From Halostreptopolyspora alba (GTDB taxonomy: Bacteria > Actinomycetota > Actinomycetes > Streptosporangiales > Streptosporangiaceae), in NCBI GenBank assembly GCA_003725585.1, contig RJMB01000012.1, positions 62,001-126,000 of the forward strand: a stretch of 64,000 nt of DNA, read 5' to 3'. The position numbers and the translations under genes are program-made. Below the pieces are notes generated by a model, which did no database searches, was not told the DNA's origin, and saw nothing but the letters and a program-made list of their open reading frames with translations. Positions 25,580 to 34,663 of this stretch are shown here, in pieces. Position 1 is the stretch's first letter. Each line of letters begins with the position of its first letter.

Positions 25580-26496
25580 CCGGCGCGATCGGAGACGAGG
25601 CGGCGTTGTCCGAGACCGGCCCCGGGCCGAACGGCTCCGCACCGTCCTACCTCGTCGGGCTCATCGGCGCCGGTGTCGGCCCCTCGCTTTCGCCGCCCAT
25701 GCACGAGCGCGAGGCGGCCGTGTCCGGGCGGCGCCTGATCTACCGCACCATCGACATCACCGACCTGGAGCTGCCCGCCGAGTCGGTGGCCGAGCTGGTG
25801 CCGGCCGCACGGCGGCTCGGGTTCAACGGATTGAACATCACCCACCCGTGCAAGCGGCTGGTGCTGCCCGTGCTGGACAGGCTCACCCCAGACGCGGCCG
25901 CCATCGGCGCCGTCAACACCGTGGTCTTCGACGACGGGGCGGCCATCGGGCACAACACCGACTGGTCGGGCTTCGCCCGCTCCCTGGAGCGCGGCCTGCC
26001 GCACGCGCATCGCGACCGGGTGGTGCTGCTGGGCGCTGGCGGCGCGGGCGCGGCCGTCGCCTACGCCCTGTTGATGTCAGGGGTGCGGACGCTGGTCGTC
26101 GCCGACCTCGACGCCGACCGCGCCGCGGAGCTGGCCGAGTGGGTCGGCGGCCGGTTCCCCGACACCCGATGCGAGTCCGCCGATGCCGCGGACCCTGGCC
26201 GCCTCCTGGCCGGAGCCGACGGCCTGGTGCACGCCACACCGGTGGGTATGGCCCACCATCCGGGAACACCCGTACCGCCGGAACTGCTGCGCCCGCCGCT
26301 GTGGGTGGCCGACGTCGTCTATCGCCCGCTGCGCACCGAGCTCCTCACCAGCGCCGAAGAGCGGGGGTGCGCCACCCTGGACGGCGGCGGCATGGCGGTC
26401 TTCCAAGCCGCCGACGCCTTCGAACTGTTCACCGGCCGCACCGCCGATCGCGACCGTATGCTCGCCCATTTCCACGAGCTGCTGGCGGCGGAGTGA
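25576..26496 (+). CDS. Shikimate/quinate dehydrogenase
   Basis: 306 aa from a GTG that overlaps the previous stop (GTGA). Substrate domain: GLIGAGVGPSLSPPMHEREA and NGLNITHPCKR with the catalytic Lys; GHNTDWSGF with the catalytic Asp; NAD(P)-binding loop LLGAGGAGAAVAYALL; and DGGGMAVFQAADAFELFTG at the end. The NITHPxK form resembles quinate/shikimate dehydrogenases of actinobacteria such as Corynebacterium more than biosynthetic AroE. The D (VADLDADR) after the Rossmann fold suggests NAD+ preference. Gives 3-dehydroshikimate/3-dehydroquinate for the preceding enzyme. Confidence 0.88.
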   Translation: MTGAIGDEAALSETGPGPNGSAPSYLVGLIGAGVGPSLSPPMHEREAAVSGRRLIYRTIDITDLELPAESVAELVPAARRLGFNGLNITHPCKRLVLPVLDRLTPDAAAIGAVNTVVFDDGAAIGHNTDWSGFARSLERGLPHAHRDRVVLLGAGGAGAAVAYALLMSGVRTLVVADLDADRAAELAEWVGGRFPDTRCESADAADPGRLLAGADGLVHATPVGMAHHPGTPVPPELLRPPLWVADVVYRPLRTELLTSAEERGCATLDGGGMAVFQAADAFELFTGRTADRDRMLAHFHELLAAE

Positions 26497-26801
26497 CCCC
26501 GGCCTCGCTCACGACCCACGGGGATCGAGACCGGGGAGGAAAGGGGCGCCCTCTCGCGGTGGCACGCGAAACGACCACGTCACGATTCCCCGGGACGACC
26601 AGCCCGGGGAATCGGCGACCGCGCCTACGAGCTGATGGGGGATGAGAAGGCGTTCGACTCCTCCGCGCCCCGGGGCGGCGCCACGCTGTGGCGACCTGAT
26701 CGATTGACATTCGAGCTGCTGCGCTGACTTCCCCTCCCGCCGAATCCTGAACTCCACGAGCATCAGACGGGGGTTCCCTCTGGGGTGTGGACACCTGGTG
26801 T

Positions 26802-27440
26802 TTAGGTGGCGAGCTGTAGGTTCGCCGATCTCTGTTCGTAGGCGGTCGGGCTGAGGTGGCCGTTGGCAGAGTGTCGTCGTTTGGTGTTGGAGCGGGTACT
26901 CCATGAGAACACCGCCATGCGCGCCGTGTGGGGGTGGGCCACCGCTTCGAGTCGGGGGCCTGGAGGATTTCGCGTTTGAGGGTGGAGTGAAATGCTTCGG
27001 CCGCGGCGTTGTCGGCCGAGGGGACCAACGCGCCCATGGAGCGGGCTACCCCTGACTCCTGGCACAGCGCCTGGAACTGCCGGGGAGTGTATGGCGCCGT
27101 GGCCGGAACCGGTGCAGCACACCGTCCAGGCCGCTCCGCGCGCCGGGCCGCCTCCAACGCGTCGCGGACCAGTTCGGCGCGCATGTGCTCGGCCATGACC
27201 AGCCCGCCACCCGGCGCGAGTACAGGTCGGTCACCGTGACCAGGTATACGAACAGGCTCCCTGCCACGGGCAGGTGGGTGATGTCGCCGACATAGCCCAT
27301 GTTGGGCGCCTCGGCGGTGATCCTCGGCGCCCCGCAGGCGCGATCGGCCGCGTGGATCGCCATGATCCGCGCCCTCACCCCGGCGTCCTTGGCCGTCCGT
27401 CGTTCAGCAGCCCGAGCGCGACAGCTTCACGCCTGGCACA
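26802..27440 (-). pseudogene. IS3 orfB (DDE integrase), degenerate
   Basis: Pieces in several frames: ARIMAIHAADRACGAPRITAE, then directly MGYVGDITHLPVAGSLFVYL with the first catalytic Asp, SADNAAAEAFHSTLKREIL with the catalytic Glu, and a final RRHSANGHLSPTAYEQRSAN before TAA at 26802. The part between GAPRI and the YVGDIT motif is deleted and frameshifts separate the blocks. Inactive. Confidence 0.75.
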
Positions 27441-27489
27441 GCCGCTTGACGCCGAAGGCGCCGGCGTGGTCCTCAAGCGTCGCGGAAAC

Positions 27490-27840
27490 GGCTCACCACG
27501 TCATCTCTCCCGCGAAACAGGCGGACGCCTCGCGCGGGATCTCGTGTTCCTTCCCAGGTCGGAGACCTGGGCGCGCGGCCGCTTGTTCCTTGCTCCAGCG
27601 GCTCGGCGGTGGGCACGGCCTCTGCTGGGCGGCGCTGGGCCGGCGCGGATACCGGCGATCGTTCGGGGTGCCGTCCTCGTGGGTCCAGCCGTGCGGCGTC
27701 TCGCGGTTGAGGCCGAGATCGTCGGCGATTTCGGCGAAGGTGGTGCCGGGCCGGGGACGGTACAGCGCGACCGCGTCGGCCTTGAACTCGGCCGGGTCGT
27801 GCTTCATGAGCATGGGGATGGACTCCTCCTCGCTCTTCAC
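27490..27840 (-). pseudogene. IS3 orfA (transposase HTH subunit), degenerate
   Basis: PAEFKADAVALYRPRPGTTF and AEIADDLGLNRETPHGWTHEDG are the HTH_Tnp_1 region of IS3 OrfA, ending in the remnant ACFAGEMTW of the conserved RKAARYFAGETRW tail. The leucine-zipper part is scrambled by frameshift. Non-functional. Confidence 0.7.
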
Positions 27841-27932
27841 TGTCGAAGATGTCCACTACTCGGGGAGAAGCTCCGTTATTTGTATATGGCCGTCTGTGGC
27901 GTCGGTAAGTGACTATGAGGCACCAGGAGGCG

Positions 27933-29783
27933 TTAGCGAGGGGCAGTCTGAACTAGCGTGTTGGCGGCGGTGTCGTGTAGGGGCCTTAGTGGCCGGTTCT
28001 TGCTGGCGGGTAGTGCCGCCAGGCATTCGATGAGGACGAAGAGCTGGCCCAGGACGGGGACCGAGTGCGGGAGTCCGAACACGGCCGCGCGTGTCAGAGC
28101 CTGGCGCCATCGAAGCTGGCCCCTGTCGGATGCGTTGACGACCCGTACGTGCGCTACGGCCATGCCGATCGTATGGCCCCACGTTTTGAGCAGCAGGGCG
28201 TCGTAGAGGAAGATCAGTACTCCCCATCCGAAAATCGTCAGCCCGACCACGATGTTGAGTAGCGGGTCCTCGACATCGGTGCCGGCGCCGACGGCCTCAC
28301 CCAGCCCCATCACGAGGAGTAAAAGTGCCCAGCCGCCCAACCCGATCAACGTGAGGTCGAAAAGGCGAGCGAGTACTCGGCGTCTCAGGCGGGGATACGA
28401 CTCGAGTCCGGTTTCGTCGCGGGCCGCCGAGAAGGAATCCGGGGACGCCGGTGGTGGGACCGCAGTGACCGACGTGGGTTCCGGCGGCGCTTGTGTCGGC
28501 ACAGTGGGGTGCCCTGAACCCGTGACGGGAACGATCTCGGCCCTCACAGGAACATGAACTTCGCCGGTGGGGCCGGACAGGGTGATCGCGGAATCGACGG
28601 TTCCCGCTCGGGCGGTGGCGAGGATGGCCTCCCGATCGTCATTGGTGGTCGGCGCCGGCTGCACACGTAGGTCGGAGGTGTGGGGACGGGCGGTGCATTG
28701 GCGCGCCAGAGGCGGTCCGACCAGGTGGAGCAGCCGGTGCGGGGCGGGTGCGCCCTGGCTGATGGGACCGAAGTCCAGGACGGTCGGTACGGGCGTGAGC
28801 CGCGTGTCCTCCAGCACCCGGTGGGCCTGAGCGCTGACGGGCCCCGGAGGTTGGCGGGTCAGCCACAGCAAAGCCTCGTACGCGGTGGCGGCTGCGGGGA
28901 TGTCGGCGCCCGTGACCGTGGCTTCCAACTGGGCCAAACCCCAGTGTTGTGTGGTCGGATCTGAGCTGAGCAGGGCCTGGCGCAGCGCATCGGGCAGCTG
29001 GTTCAGGGCGTGGTGGCGCCGGGTGCTGCGGGCGAGGTAGACGTCGCCTTGTACATGCACGCTACAGCTGGGCGTTTGGTGGGGGTTCTCGCTACGGATG
29101 CGGTCGTAGAGGTAGTCGTAGAGCTCGTCGAGTGAGATACGCCCGTCCTCGTCGAGGTCGGCCTCACCGGTAGAGAGGCCGGTGACCAGGGCGCTGGTGA
29201 ACACCGAGGGAGTGTGCGGGGCATCCTCAGCCAGGCGCTCGCCTTCGAAAGCGTATTCGATGGCGTTTGAGGCGGTCACCACCGCCCAGCCGCGCCCGCT
29301 GCCCATAGCGTGGCCGGAGAAGGTGTCGAGCACGTGGGCGTCGCTGCCACTGCGCAGTCCCATACCTTCCAAGAACGCGCCACCGAAACAACAGTCGAGT
29401 AGCAGGACGGTATTGCGGGCCCGGCAGGTGCCCATGCACTTGCGTACGAAGTAGGCCGAGACGGCCGTCGAACGCAGTAGCCGCGGTGCGGTGTCGCGCG
29501 CCGCGAAGAACAGCTCCCCGGAGAGGTTCTTCAACCCGTGACAGGAGAAGTGCAGCAGCAGGGCGTCCTCGCGCCGGCCCTCAGCGAAGAACTCCTCCAC
29601 CCGCCCGGCCACCACCGGAGAGGGATCGTTATGCACGACGGTGACGTCGAAGCCGCCGACGTCGGGATCGCCGAGTACTTCGGCCAACGCGATGGTGTCC
29701 TGCGCCGGGGAGCGCAGCTGGGTGAGCCCGGGATTCTCGTAGGTGTCCTGGGCGATGATCAGCGCCCGGCGCGCGCCACTCAC
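27933..29783 (-). CDS. Caspase-like peptidase with C-terminal RDD membrane domain
   Basis: 616 aa from GTG 29783, overlapping the EACC1 stop (GTGA). Residues 1-235 are a caspase/C14 fold: RALIIAQDTYENPGLTQLRS, catalytic His82 in HFSCHG, catalytic Cys in LLLDCC (131-132). A DLDEDGRISLDELYDYLYDR stretch near residue 205 looks like an EF-hand loop, a feature shared with Ca2+-dependent metacaspases. A linker rich in Pro/Ala (residues 390-470) leads to an RDD domain with four or so TM helices (YPRLRRRVLARLFDLTLIGL; LKTWGHTIGMAVAHVRVVNA). Predicted membrane-tethered protease, likely an effector in a conflict or cell-death system together with EACC1. Confidence 0.85.
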   Translation of the reverse strand: MSGARRALIIAQDTYENPGLTQLRSPAQDTIALAEVLGDPDVGGFDVTVVHNDPSPVVAGRVEEFFAEGRREDALLLHFSCHGLKNLSGELFFAARDTAPRLLRSTAVSAYFVRKCMGTCRARNTVLLLDCCFGGAFLEGMGLRSGSDAHVLDTFSGHAMGSGRGWAVVTASNAIEYAFEGERLAEDAPHTPSVFTSALVTGLSTGEADLDEDGRISLDELYDYLYDRIRSENPHQTPSCSVHVQGDVYLARSTRRHHALNQLPDALRQALLSSDPTTQHWGLAQLEATVTGADIPAAATAYEALLWLTRQPPGPVSAQAHRVLEDTRLTPVPTVLDFGPISQGAPAPHRLLHLVGPPLARQCTARPHTSDLRVQPAPTTNDDREAILATARAGTVDSAITLSGPTGEVHVPVRAEIVPVTGSGHPTVPTQAPPEPTSVTAVPPPASPDSFSAARDETGLESYPRLRRRVLARLFDLTLIGLGGWALLLLVMGLGEAVGAGTDVEDPLLNIVVGLTIFGWGVLIFLYDALLLKTWGHTIGMAVAHVRVVNASDRGQLRWRQALTRAAVFGLPHSVPVLGQLFVLIECLAALPASKNRPLRPLHDTAANTLVQTAPR

Positions 29784-30166
29784 TTGTGCTCCCGAACCGT
29801 CCCGTGGCGTTGCAGGAACAACTGTAGGCTCTGGTCGGCTTGCTCGGCCGAGGCCCCGGAGATCTCCACGACGTCTCCGTCGATCTCGAGCCGAATGGTC
29901 GGGCGCGGCGCGGCGCGCTCGCACCATGCCCGGAGACCGCGCACGATCCGGCTCAGCATTCCGGTTGAGGTGTTGACGACGACTGCCAGACCGGCCAGGT
30001 CGATTCCCCAGTCCGCGCGGGCTCCAGCCGGAGGTGGCCCCGTCCTCAGCGGTCGAACCTCGTCGACATCCAGCTGCAGAAGTTCGTTGTGCAGAGTGGC
30101 GACCAGCTCGGCCAGATCCTCCTCGTGAGCGTCACTGGAGACGTGAATCTGCATGGTGGTATCCAT
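29780..30166 (-). CDS. Effector-associated constant component EACC1-like protein
   Basis: 128 aa from ATG 30166 (ATG 30154 possible). Short acidic N-terminus MQIHVSSDAHEEDLAELVAT, then DWGIDLAGLAVVVNTSTGML and WCERAAPRPTIRLEIDGDVV: the length and layout (charged ferredoxin-like start, central helix, short beta C-terminus) match the EACC1 family, small proteins found next to caspases, trypsins and other effectors in actinobacterial conflict systems. The stop overlaps the caspase start by 4 bp. Its biochemical role is unknown; it may deliver or regulate the effector. Confidence 0.7.
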   Translation of the reverse strand: MDTTMQIHVSSDAHEEDLAELVATLHNELLQLDVDEVRPLRTGPPPAGARADWGIDLAGLAVVVNTSTGMLSRIVRGLRAWCERAAPRPTIRLEIDGDVVEISGASAEQADQSLQLFLQRHGTVREHK

Positions 30167-30334
30167 CGCGCAGCCCCCACTGCCACGGGCCAAACACGCA
30201 CGGAGCTGGCCCGGTGTCAGATTACCTGGTTTCAGTCTGCGTTGCCGGTTCTGCCCAGGGCAACCGGTCACCTGCGGTTTTTCTCCGTGCTGGACCGCCG
30301 CTGACAGAGCCACGGTCGCGCCCACACCGCTCTG

Positions 30335-30891
30335 GAGGCGGGACAGCAGATGTTGCGCCAGCTTCACCAGCCTGACCATCCCGAACACCACTTGGTGTTC
30401 GATCCGTCGAAGTTCGAGTTCTACGACGACACCCTCCACGCCATGCTCGGCTGGAACGATCTCGCCCAGGAGTACGTCGACGAGGTGGTGTGCCAATGCG
30501 AGCTTCCGGGTGGGCAGATCCGTTGGCCCATACATCTGGCCGACTCCGCCCACGACAACACCGCCGGCACTGCCCTGCTGGAGGGCGTCACCGCCCAGAC
30601 CGGCACCGTCACCACGGCCCTGGTCGACCAGGGCTTCATGAGCACGTTCCTCGAGCACGGCGCCGCGCTGGACGCCGTCGAACGTAATCCGGCCGATCGG
30701 GGGTTCGTCCCCCAGACCAAGCGGTGGGTGGTCGAGCAGATTAGCCCACCCTGGCCCTGCACCGCCGTCTGGTGCGCGACTACGAACACCGCCCCGCCAG
30801 CTCCGAAGCCATGATCTACGTCGCCTCGATCGACAACCTCGCCAAGCGCATAACGGACGAGACCACACCTACCTGGCGAGAGACCTATTAG
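30335..30891 (+). pseudogene. IS5-family transposase remnant
   Basis: IHLADSAHDNTAGTALLEGV, TTALVDQGFMSTFLEHGAA, VERNPADRGFVPQTKRWVVE and, after a frame change near 30760, RRLVRDYEHRPASSEAMIYV are the C-terminal half of an IS5/IS427-type DDE transposase. N-terminal half missing, at least one frameshift, tail altered (SIDNLAKRITDETTPTWRETY in place of the usual end). Together with the IS3 remnant it brackets the EACC1-caspase module. Confidence 0.75.
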
Positions 30892-30964
30892 AACGCAAGG
30901 GGCGAAAGGCTCAAATCAAACGTCCTCTCAGGATGCCGGAGCGTCGACTTGATGGGGCCTCTCG

Positions 30965-31138
30965 GTGGACAAAGATCACCAGCAGTGGGAGTACAAGCTC
31001 CTCACGGTGCGCGGCGAAGGGGAGTACCGGCATCGCGACGAGTTCAATCAGCAAGGGCGCGAAGGATGGCAGGTTACCGGCGTAGTTCCCCACGGCCAGG
31101 CCGGCATCCGCTACGTACTGACGCGCCCGAAGAGCTGA
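30965..31138 (+). CDS. DUF4177 family small protein
   Basis: 57 aa from GTG 30965. Reads QQWEYKLLTVRGEGEYRHRD, then EFNQQGREGWQVTGVVPHGQ, closing with RYVLTRPKS. The pattern W-E-Y-K, L/F-N-x-x-G-x-E-G-W-x-V and a final L-x-R-P is characteristic of DUF4177, a one-domain alpha/beta protein of unknown function. Ends 24 bp from the convergent type ISP gene. Function unknown; often found in mobile or phage-related regions. Confidence 0.65.
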   Translation: MDKDHQQWEYKLLTVRGEGEYRHRDEFNQQGREGWQVTGVVPHGQAGIRYVLTRPKS

Positions 31139-31162
31139 ATGGTGCTTCGGTGGGTCGCTCCG

Positions 31163-34100
31163 TCAGAAAGCGGTCTGCTGGTTGGAGGGTGCGGTGGGGG
31201 CTGCGGTGTCCAGGTCGTAGTGGGGTTTGCGGTCCTTGTTCGAGTTGGGGAACCGCACTCCTGCGGCGGTGAGCTGCTCCCTGGTGATGAGCGGACCGGC
31301 GAGTACCCGTTCCAGCAGGTCGGCTTGGGCGGGTTCGAGTTCGGTGACGCGGCGCAGCGCGGTGAGGACCTCGTTGAACTCGGTGATCCACTCGCGGGGC
31401 CAGGACTCCAGGTGGATGTCATCGAGCGGGCTGGTCTTCTTGCCTCCCGGGTTGGCCTTGCGGGAGGCGAACCATGTCTTGATGATGTTCATCCCGCCGA
31501 CGTCGTAGTTCCACATGCGGGGGGTGACGGGGCCGAACGAGCCGTGGCCGAGATGGAGGGTGCCTTCCCCGTTCTCACCTTCGTGGTAGGTGAGTTTCTC
31601 GGGGAGTTCGTCTCCGATGGGGGTCAGGTTCTTCGGGCGCCGGGGGTCCGTGGTCGCGAAGGTGATGTCGCCCGTGGGGCGGCCCGCCTCCGGGTCGGCG
31701 AAGGCGTCGCCGTAGGTGGTGGCCCAGATCAGTTCGCGCCCGAGGTTGGCGGCCTCGCGCCACAGGGCCACGTCAGCGGTGAGGGGAACGCGTACTCCCG
31801 GAGTGGTTAGCTCGTCGGCGAAGTGGGTGGTGAAGGCGGGGTGGGCGGTGACCCCGGCGATGTAGGCGGCCAGGTCCCCGCTCGTGACGGGCTCGCCGAA
31901 CTCACTGATGAGGGGGGCCAGGAGACCGTGGGCGAGGTTGGGCGTCCCGTTGGGGTGCAGCAGCGGCAGGACTCGGCCGCCGCGCACGTTGAAGTGGTGC
32001 ATGTCGGGGATGAGGGCGGAGAAGGCCACCGCGGGGCCGGAGTTGATTGGTTGGGAGTGCTGCTCGGTGAGGTAGAGCTGTCCCTTAGCTCGTTCCGCTG
32101 CCCAGAGGTCGGTGCGCGCGCGGTCGATGACGCGGTGGTCTGGAATGATCCATTGGCGGTCGAAGGACCGGTAGGCGACGCGTTTCGGCTCCGGGCACGC
32201 CCCTCGTTCCTTTCCCATCGGCGTATCGCGTGCGGGCGTCTGAGGCAGCGGCTCCTTCTCCGTGGACAGATCGCGATCACTCGTCTCCTTGAACAGCGTT
32301 GGTTTGTCGTTCTCCTCAGCGGAGACCAGCGCGGTCCAGCGGGATCGCAGGATGTCGGGATGCGGGCCATAGACCCAGGTGCGGTTGGGCTTGATTCCCG
32401 GAGTGACCCAGCAGAACAGTTCCCCGAGGGCCGGGTAGTCGTCCCAGCCGGAGGTGGCCCCGGGCAGGAAGGGGGCTTCCCAGTCGGTGCGTACGCGGCG
32501 CCAGGTGGGGCTGTCCAGGCTCAGGGTGGCGAGTTGGGTGTACTTGTCCTCGCGGCGCCCGGTCACCTCGGTGTAGTGGATCTCGGCCGGAACCGTGGGC
32601 TCGGTGTCGGTGCGGCGAACGAAGAGGGCGATGGCCAGGGGTTGTTGCACCCCGGGAAAGACCCGGGTGGGCACCTCGGGGCGCATGCCCTCCGGGGAAA
32701 CGTTGATGATCCACCCCTCGGAGCAGGTGCGCCGTAGGTAGCGGCGCATGCCCTTGAACCCGGGGCCCTTGAGGTAGCCGCTGGTGGTGATGAAGCAGAT
32801 GACACCGTGGCGGTCGTGGGCGTGGGCTTCGAAGACCTTCCAGGTGGCCCAGGACCAGAAGTAGACGTAGAGGTTCTTGAGGACATACTCCAGGCGCCCG
32901 TTGCCCTGTTTGCGGAACCGGTCCAGGGGTGGGGTGGTGTCGGTGGCCGAGCCGGACTCGACCCAGCCGCCCATGCCCTCGGCGCGCTCGCGGTAGGGCG
33001 GGTTTCCGATGACCACGGTGACCGGGGTGGTGGACTTGATCTTGTTGGCCTGCTTGTGCGACTTCGACAGCGCGGTCAGCCCGGGCAGGGCCACTGTGTC
33101 CTCATAGGGGTCATCCAGGGTGTCGGTGACGTGCAGCCGCATCCCGTCCTTGGGCAGGGGTGCCTCGTGGCTTTTGAGCAGGTCGACCGCGCGCATTTCG
33201 GCCACGGTGTAGGGCCCCATCTGCAGCTCGAACCCGATGAGCCGCTGGATGAGGTCGCTGATGGCGGCACTGACCGCGCCGGGCCCATCAGTCTCGGCGG
33301 CGCGTCGGGCGGCGTGGTCGATGATGGCGTGCAGGTAGGTGCCGGTGCCCATGGCCGGGTCGATCGTGGTCACCGACGGGGACAAATAACCTTCCCCTGC
33401 CTCCAAGCGTGTGGTCAGTACCTCGTCGGTGAGGCGGACCATGGTCTGTACGACCTCGGCCGGGGTGTAGTAGGAGCCCGACTCCTTGCGCAGCTCCGGG
33501 TCATAGACCCCCAGGAACGACTCGTACAGGTGCAGGTAGGCGTCATCACGGTCGGCCCAGATCGCCTGCCAGTCCACCGCGCCGATCACCCGGCGCAGCA
33601 GGTCGATGGTGACCTGGAAGGAGTCCACCGCGCTCTCGGAGAGCAACTTGAGCGCCTGGCTCATCAGCGCGTGCGGGCTGTGCTGTTCGAGGCGGTGCGC
33701 GGTCTGGGCCACAGGCAGCTCGGCGACGTCGATGCCCTCGGTGCGGGCCAGCAGCAGGGCGAAGGTGACCGTCTGGGCGTACCCGTCGGCGAAGACCGCA
33801 TCGGTGGCGCTGGGAAACAGCAGGTTGCGCCAACTGTGGGCCAGCACGGAGAACGGTTGGTCCTCGGGGTCGGCGCCGGCGGCAACGGCCTTGTGCTCCA
33901 CGGCGAGCTGTTCCAGCACCGACTCGCGCAGCAGACGGCACAGCGGGGCCACCGCCTCCACCAGACGGTGGGCGGTGGTGACCGGCGGTGGGGACCACCG
34001 AAGGAACTCCCGCAGCAGCACCTCGGTCCCCAGATCCTGCGGGGCCAGTGCCGACCCGCTGCTGTGCAGATCCCCGGCCAAGGAGGTCGAGGCGACCAGC

Positions 34101-34474
34101 TCCCCGTGCCGGTAGAGCCGCCAGTGGGTGCCGTTGGTGTAGAGCAGGTTCGGCAGGTCCTTGAGACGCTCCCACTGGCGCTTGTTGTGCCCGGTGAAGC
34201 GGGCCGGATCCAGGTTCTGCCCGGGCTTCTTCAACTCCACATGGCCGGTGATGGCGCCTTGCACCCGGATCGCGAAGTCCGGACGGGCCCCACTGTGCTG
34301 CCGGGCTTCCTCATGGGCCACCACTGTGAGCCCCAACGCACTCCCGACGGCGGTCAGGAACCCTTCGACGGGACCGCGAAGCGCGGCTTCGGGCTGGCCC
34401 GCCCCTTCCTGAAGTTTCTCGGCACATTCCGCGCCGAAGGAGGACACCGCCGCCAGCAGCCACTGTGGGCCCAC
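31163..34474 (-). CDS. Type ISP restriction-modification enzyme, methylase without helicase
   Basis: 1103 aa. N-terminal 100 residues have PDF (D66) and HVELKKPG (E80, K82), a PD-(D/E)xK nuclease-like core. Then a methylase: SGSYYTPAEVVQTMV, SAM motif I DPAMGTGTYLHAI, and the adenine-methylase motif NPPY (about residue 505). The remaining half is the type ISP specificity-like C-terminal region (WNYDVGGMNIIKTWFASRKA). No SF2 helicase block is present, unlike LlaGI/LlaBIII, so this is the short form. GTG start with GGGGTAG upstream. Expected to modify, and perhaps restrict, DNA; whether it acts alone is unclear. Confidence 0.85.
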   Translation of the reverse strand: MGPQWLLAAVSSFGAECAEKLQEGAGQPEAALRGPVEGFLTAVGSALGLTVVAHEEARQHSGARPDFAIRVQGAITGHVELKKPGQNLDPARFTGHNKRQWERLKDLPNLLYTNGTHWRLYRHGELVASTSLAGDLHSSGSALAPQDLGTEVLLREFLRWSPPPVTTAHRLVEAVAPLCRLLRESVLEQLAVEHKAVAAGADPEDQPFSVLAHSWRNLLFPSATDAVFADGYAQTVTFALLLARTEGIDVAELPVAQTAHRLEQHSPHALMSQALKLLSESAVDSFQVTIDLLRRVIGAVDWQAIWADRDDAYLHLYESFLGVYDPELRKESGSYYTPAEVVQTMVRLTDEVLTTRLEAGEGYLSPSVTTIDPAMGTGTYLHAIIDHAARRAAETDGPGAVSAAISDLIQRLIGFELQMGPYTVAEMRAVDLLKSHEAPLPKDGMRLHVTDTLDDPYEDTVALPGLTALSKSHKQANKIKSTTPVTVVIGNPPYRERAEGMGGWVESGSATDTTPPLDRFRKQGNGRLEYVLKNLYVYFWSWATWKVFEAHAHDRHGVICFITTSGYLKGPGFKGMRRYLRRTCSEGWIINVSPEGMRPEVPTRVFPGVQQPLAIALFVRRTDTEPTVPAEIHYTEVTGRREDKYTQLATLSLDSPTWRRVRTDWEAPFLPGATSGWDDYPALGELFCWVTPGIKPNRTWVYGPHPDILRSRWTALVSAEENDKPTLFKETSDRDLSTEKEPLPQTPARDTPMGKERGACPEPKRVAYRSFDRQWIIPDHRVIDRARTDLWAAERAKGQLYLTEQHSQPINSGPAVAFSALIPDMHHFNVRGGRVLPLLHPNGTPNLAHGLLAPLISEFGEPVTSGDLAAYIAGVTAHPAFTTHFADELTTPGVRVPLTADVALWREAANLGRELIWATTYGDAFADPEAGRPTGDITFATTDPRRPKNLTPIGDELPEKLTYHEGENGEGTLHLGHGSFGPVTPRMWNYDVGGMNIIKTWFASRKANPGGKKTSPLDDIHLESWPREWITEFNEVLTALRRVTELEPAQADLLERVLAGPLITREQLTAAGVRFPNSNKDRKPHYDLDTAAPTAPSNQQTAF

Positions 34475-34663
34475 GCTCTACCCCGAATCATCACAACGTC
34501 TGCCATTGCGCCGAAAACGTCCATTGTGATGGTTAGGCCCATGAGTACGCACCCCCTGAGACACAGGGACTCCGGGGAGTTTGCATGGGCGACGAACGCC
34601 CTCGGAGGACACGGGCGGAACGTACTTCACTGGCTCGGTGAAAGGGACCGTCGCGGCCGGGGA

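Larger units (their letters stand above)
26786..27857 (-). mobile_element. Decayed IS3-family insertion sequence
   Basis: Bounded by short terminal inverted repeats: GTGGACACCT at 26787-26796 and its imperfect complement AGATGTCCAC at 27847-27856. About 1.07 kb, shorter than a complete IS3 element. Contains broken orfA and orfB on the minus strand, with at least three frame changes and a missing stretch in orfB. Not expected to be mobile. Confidence 0.75.
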
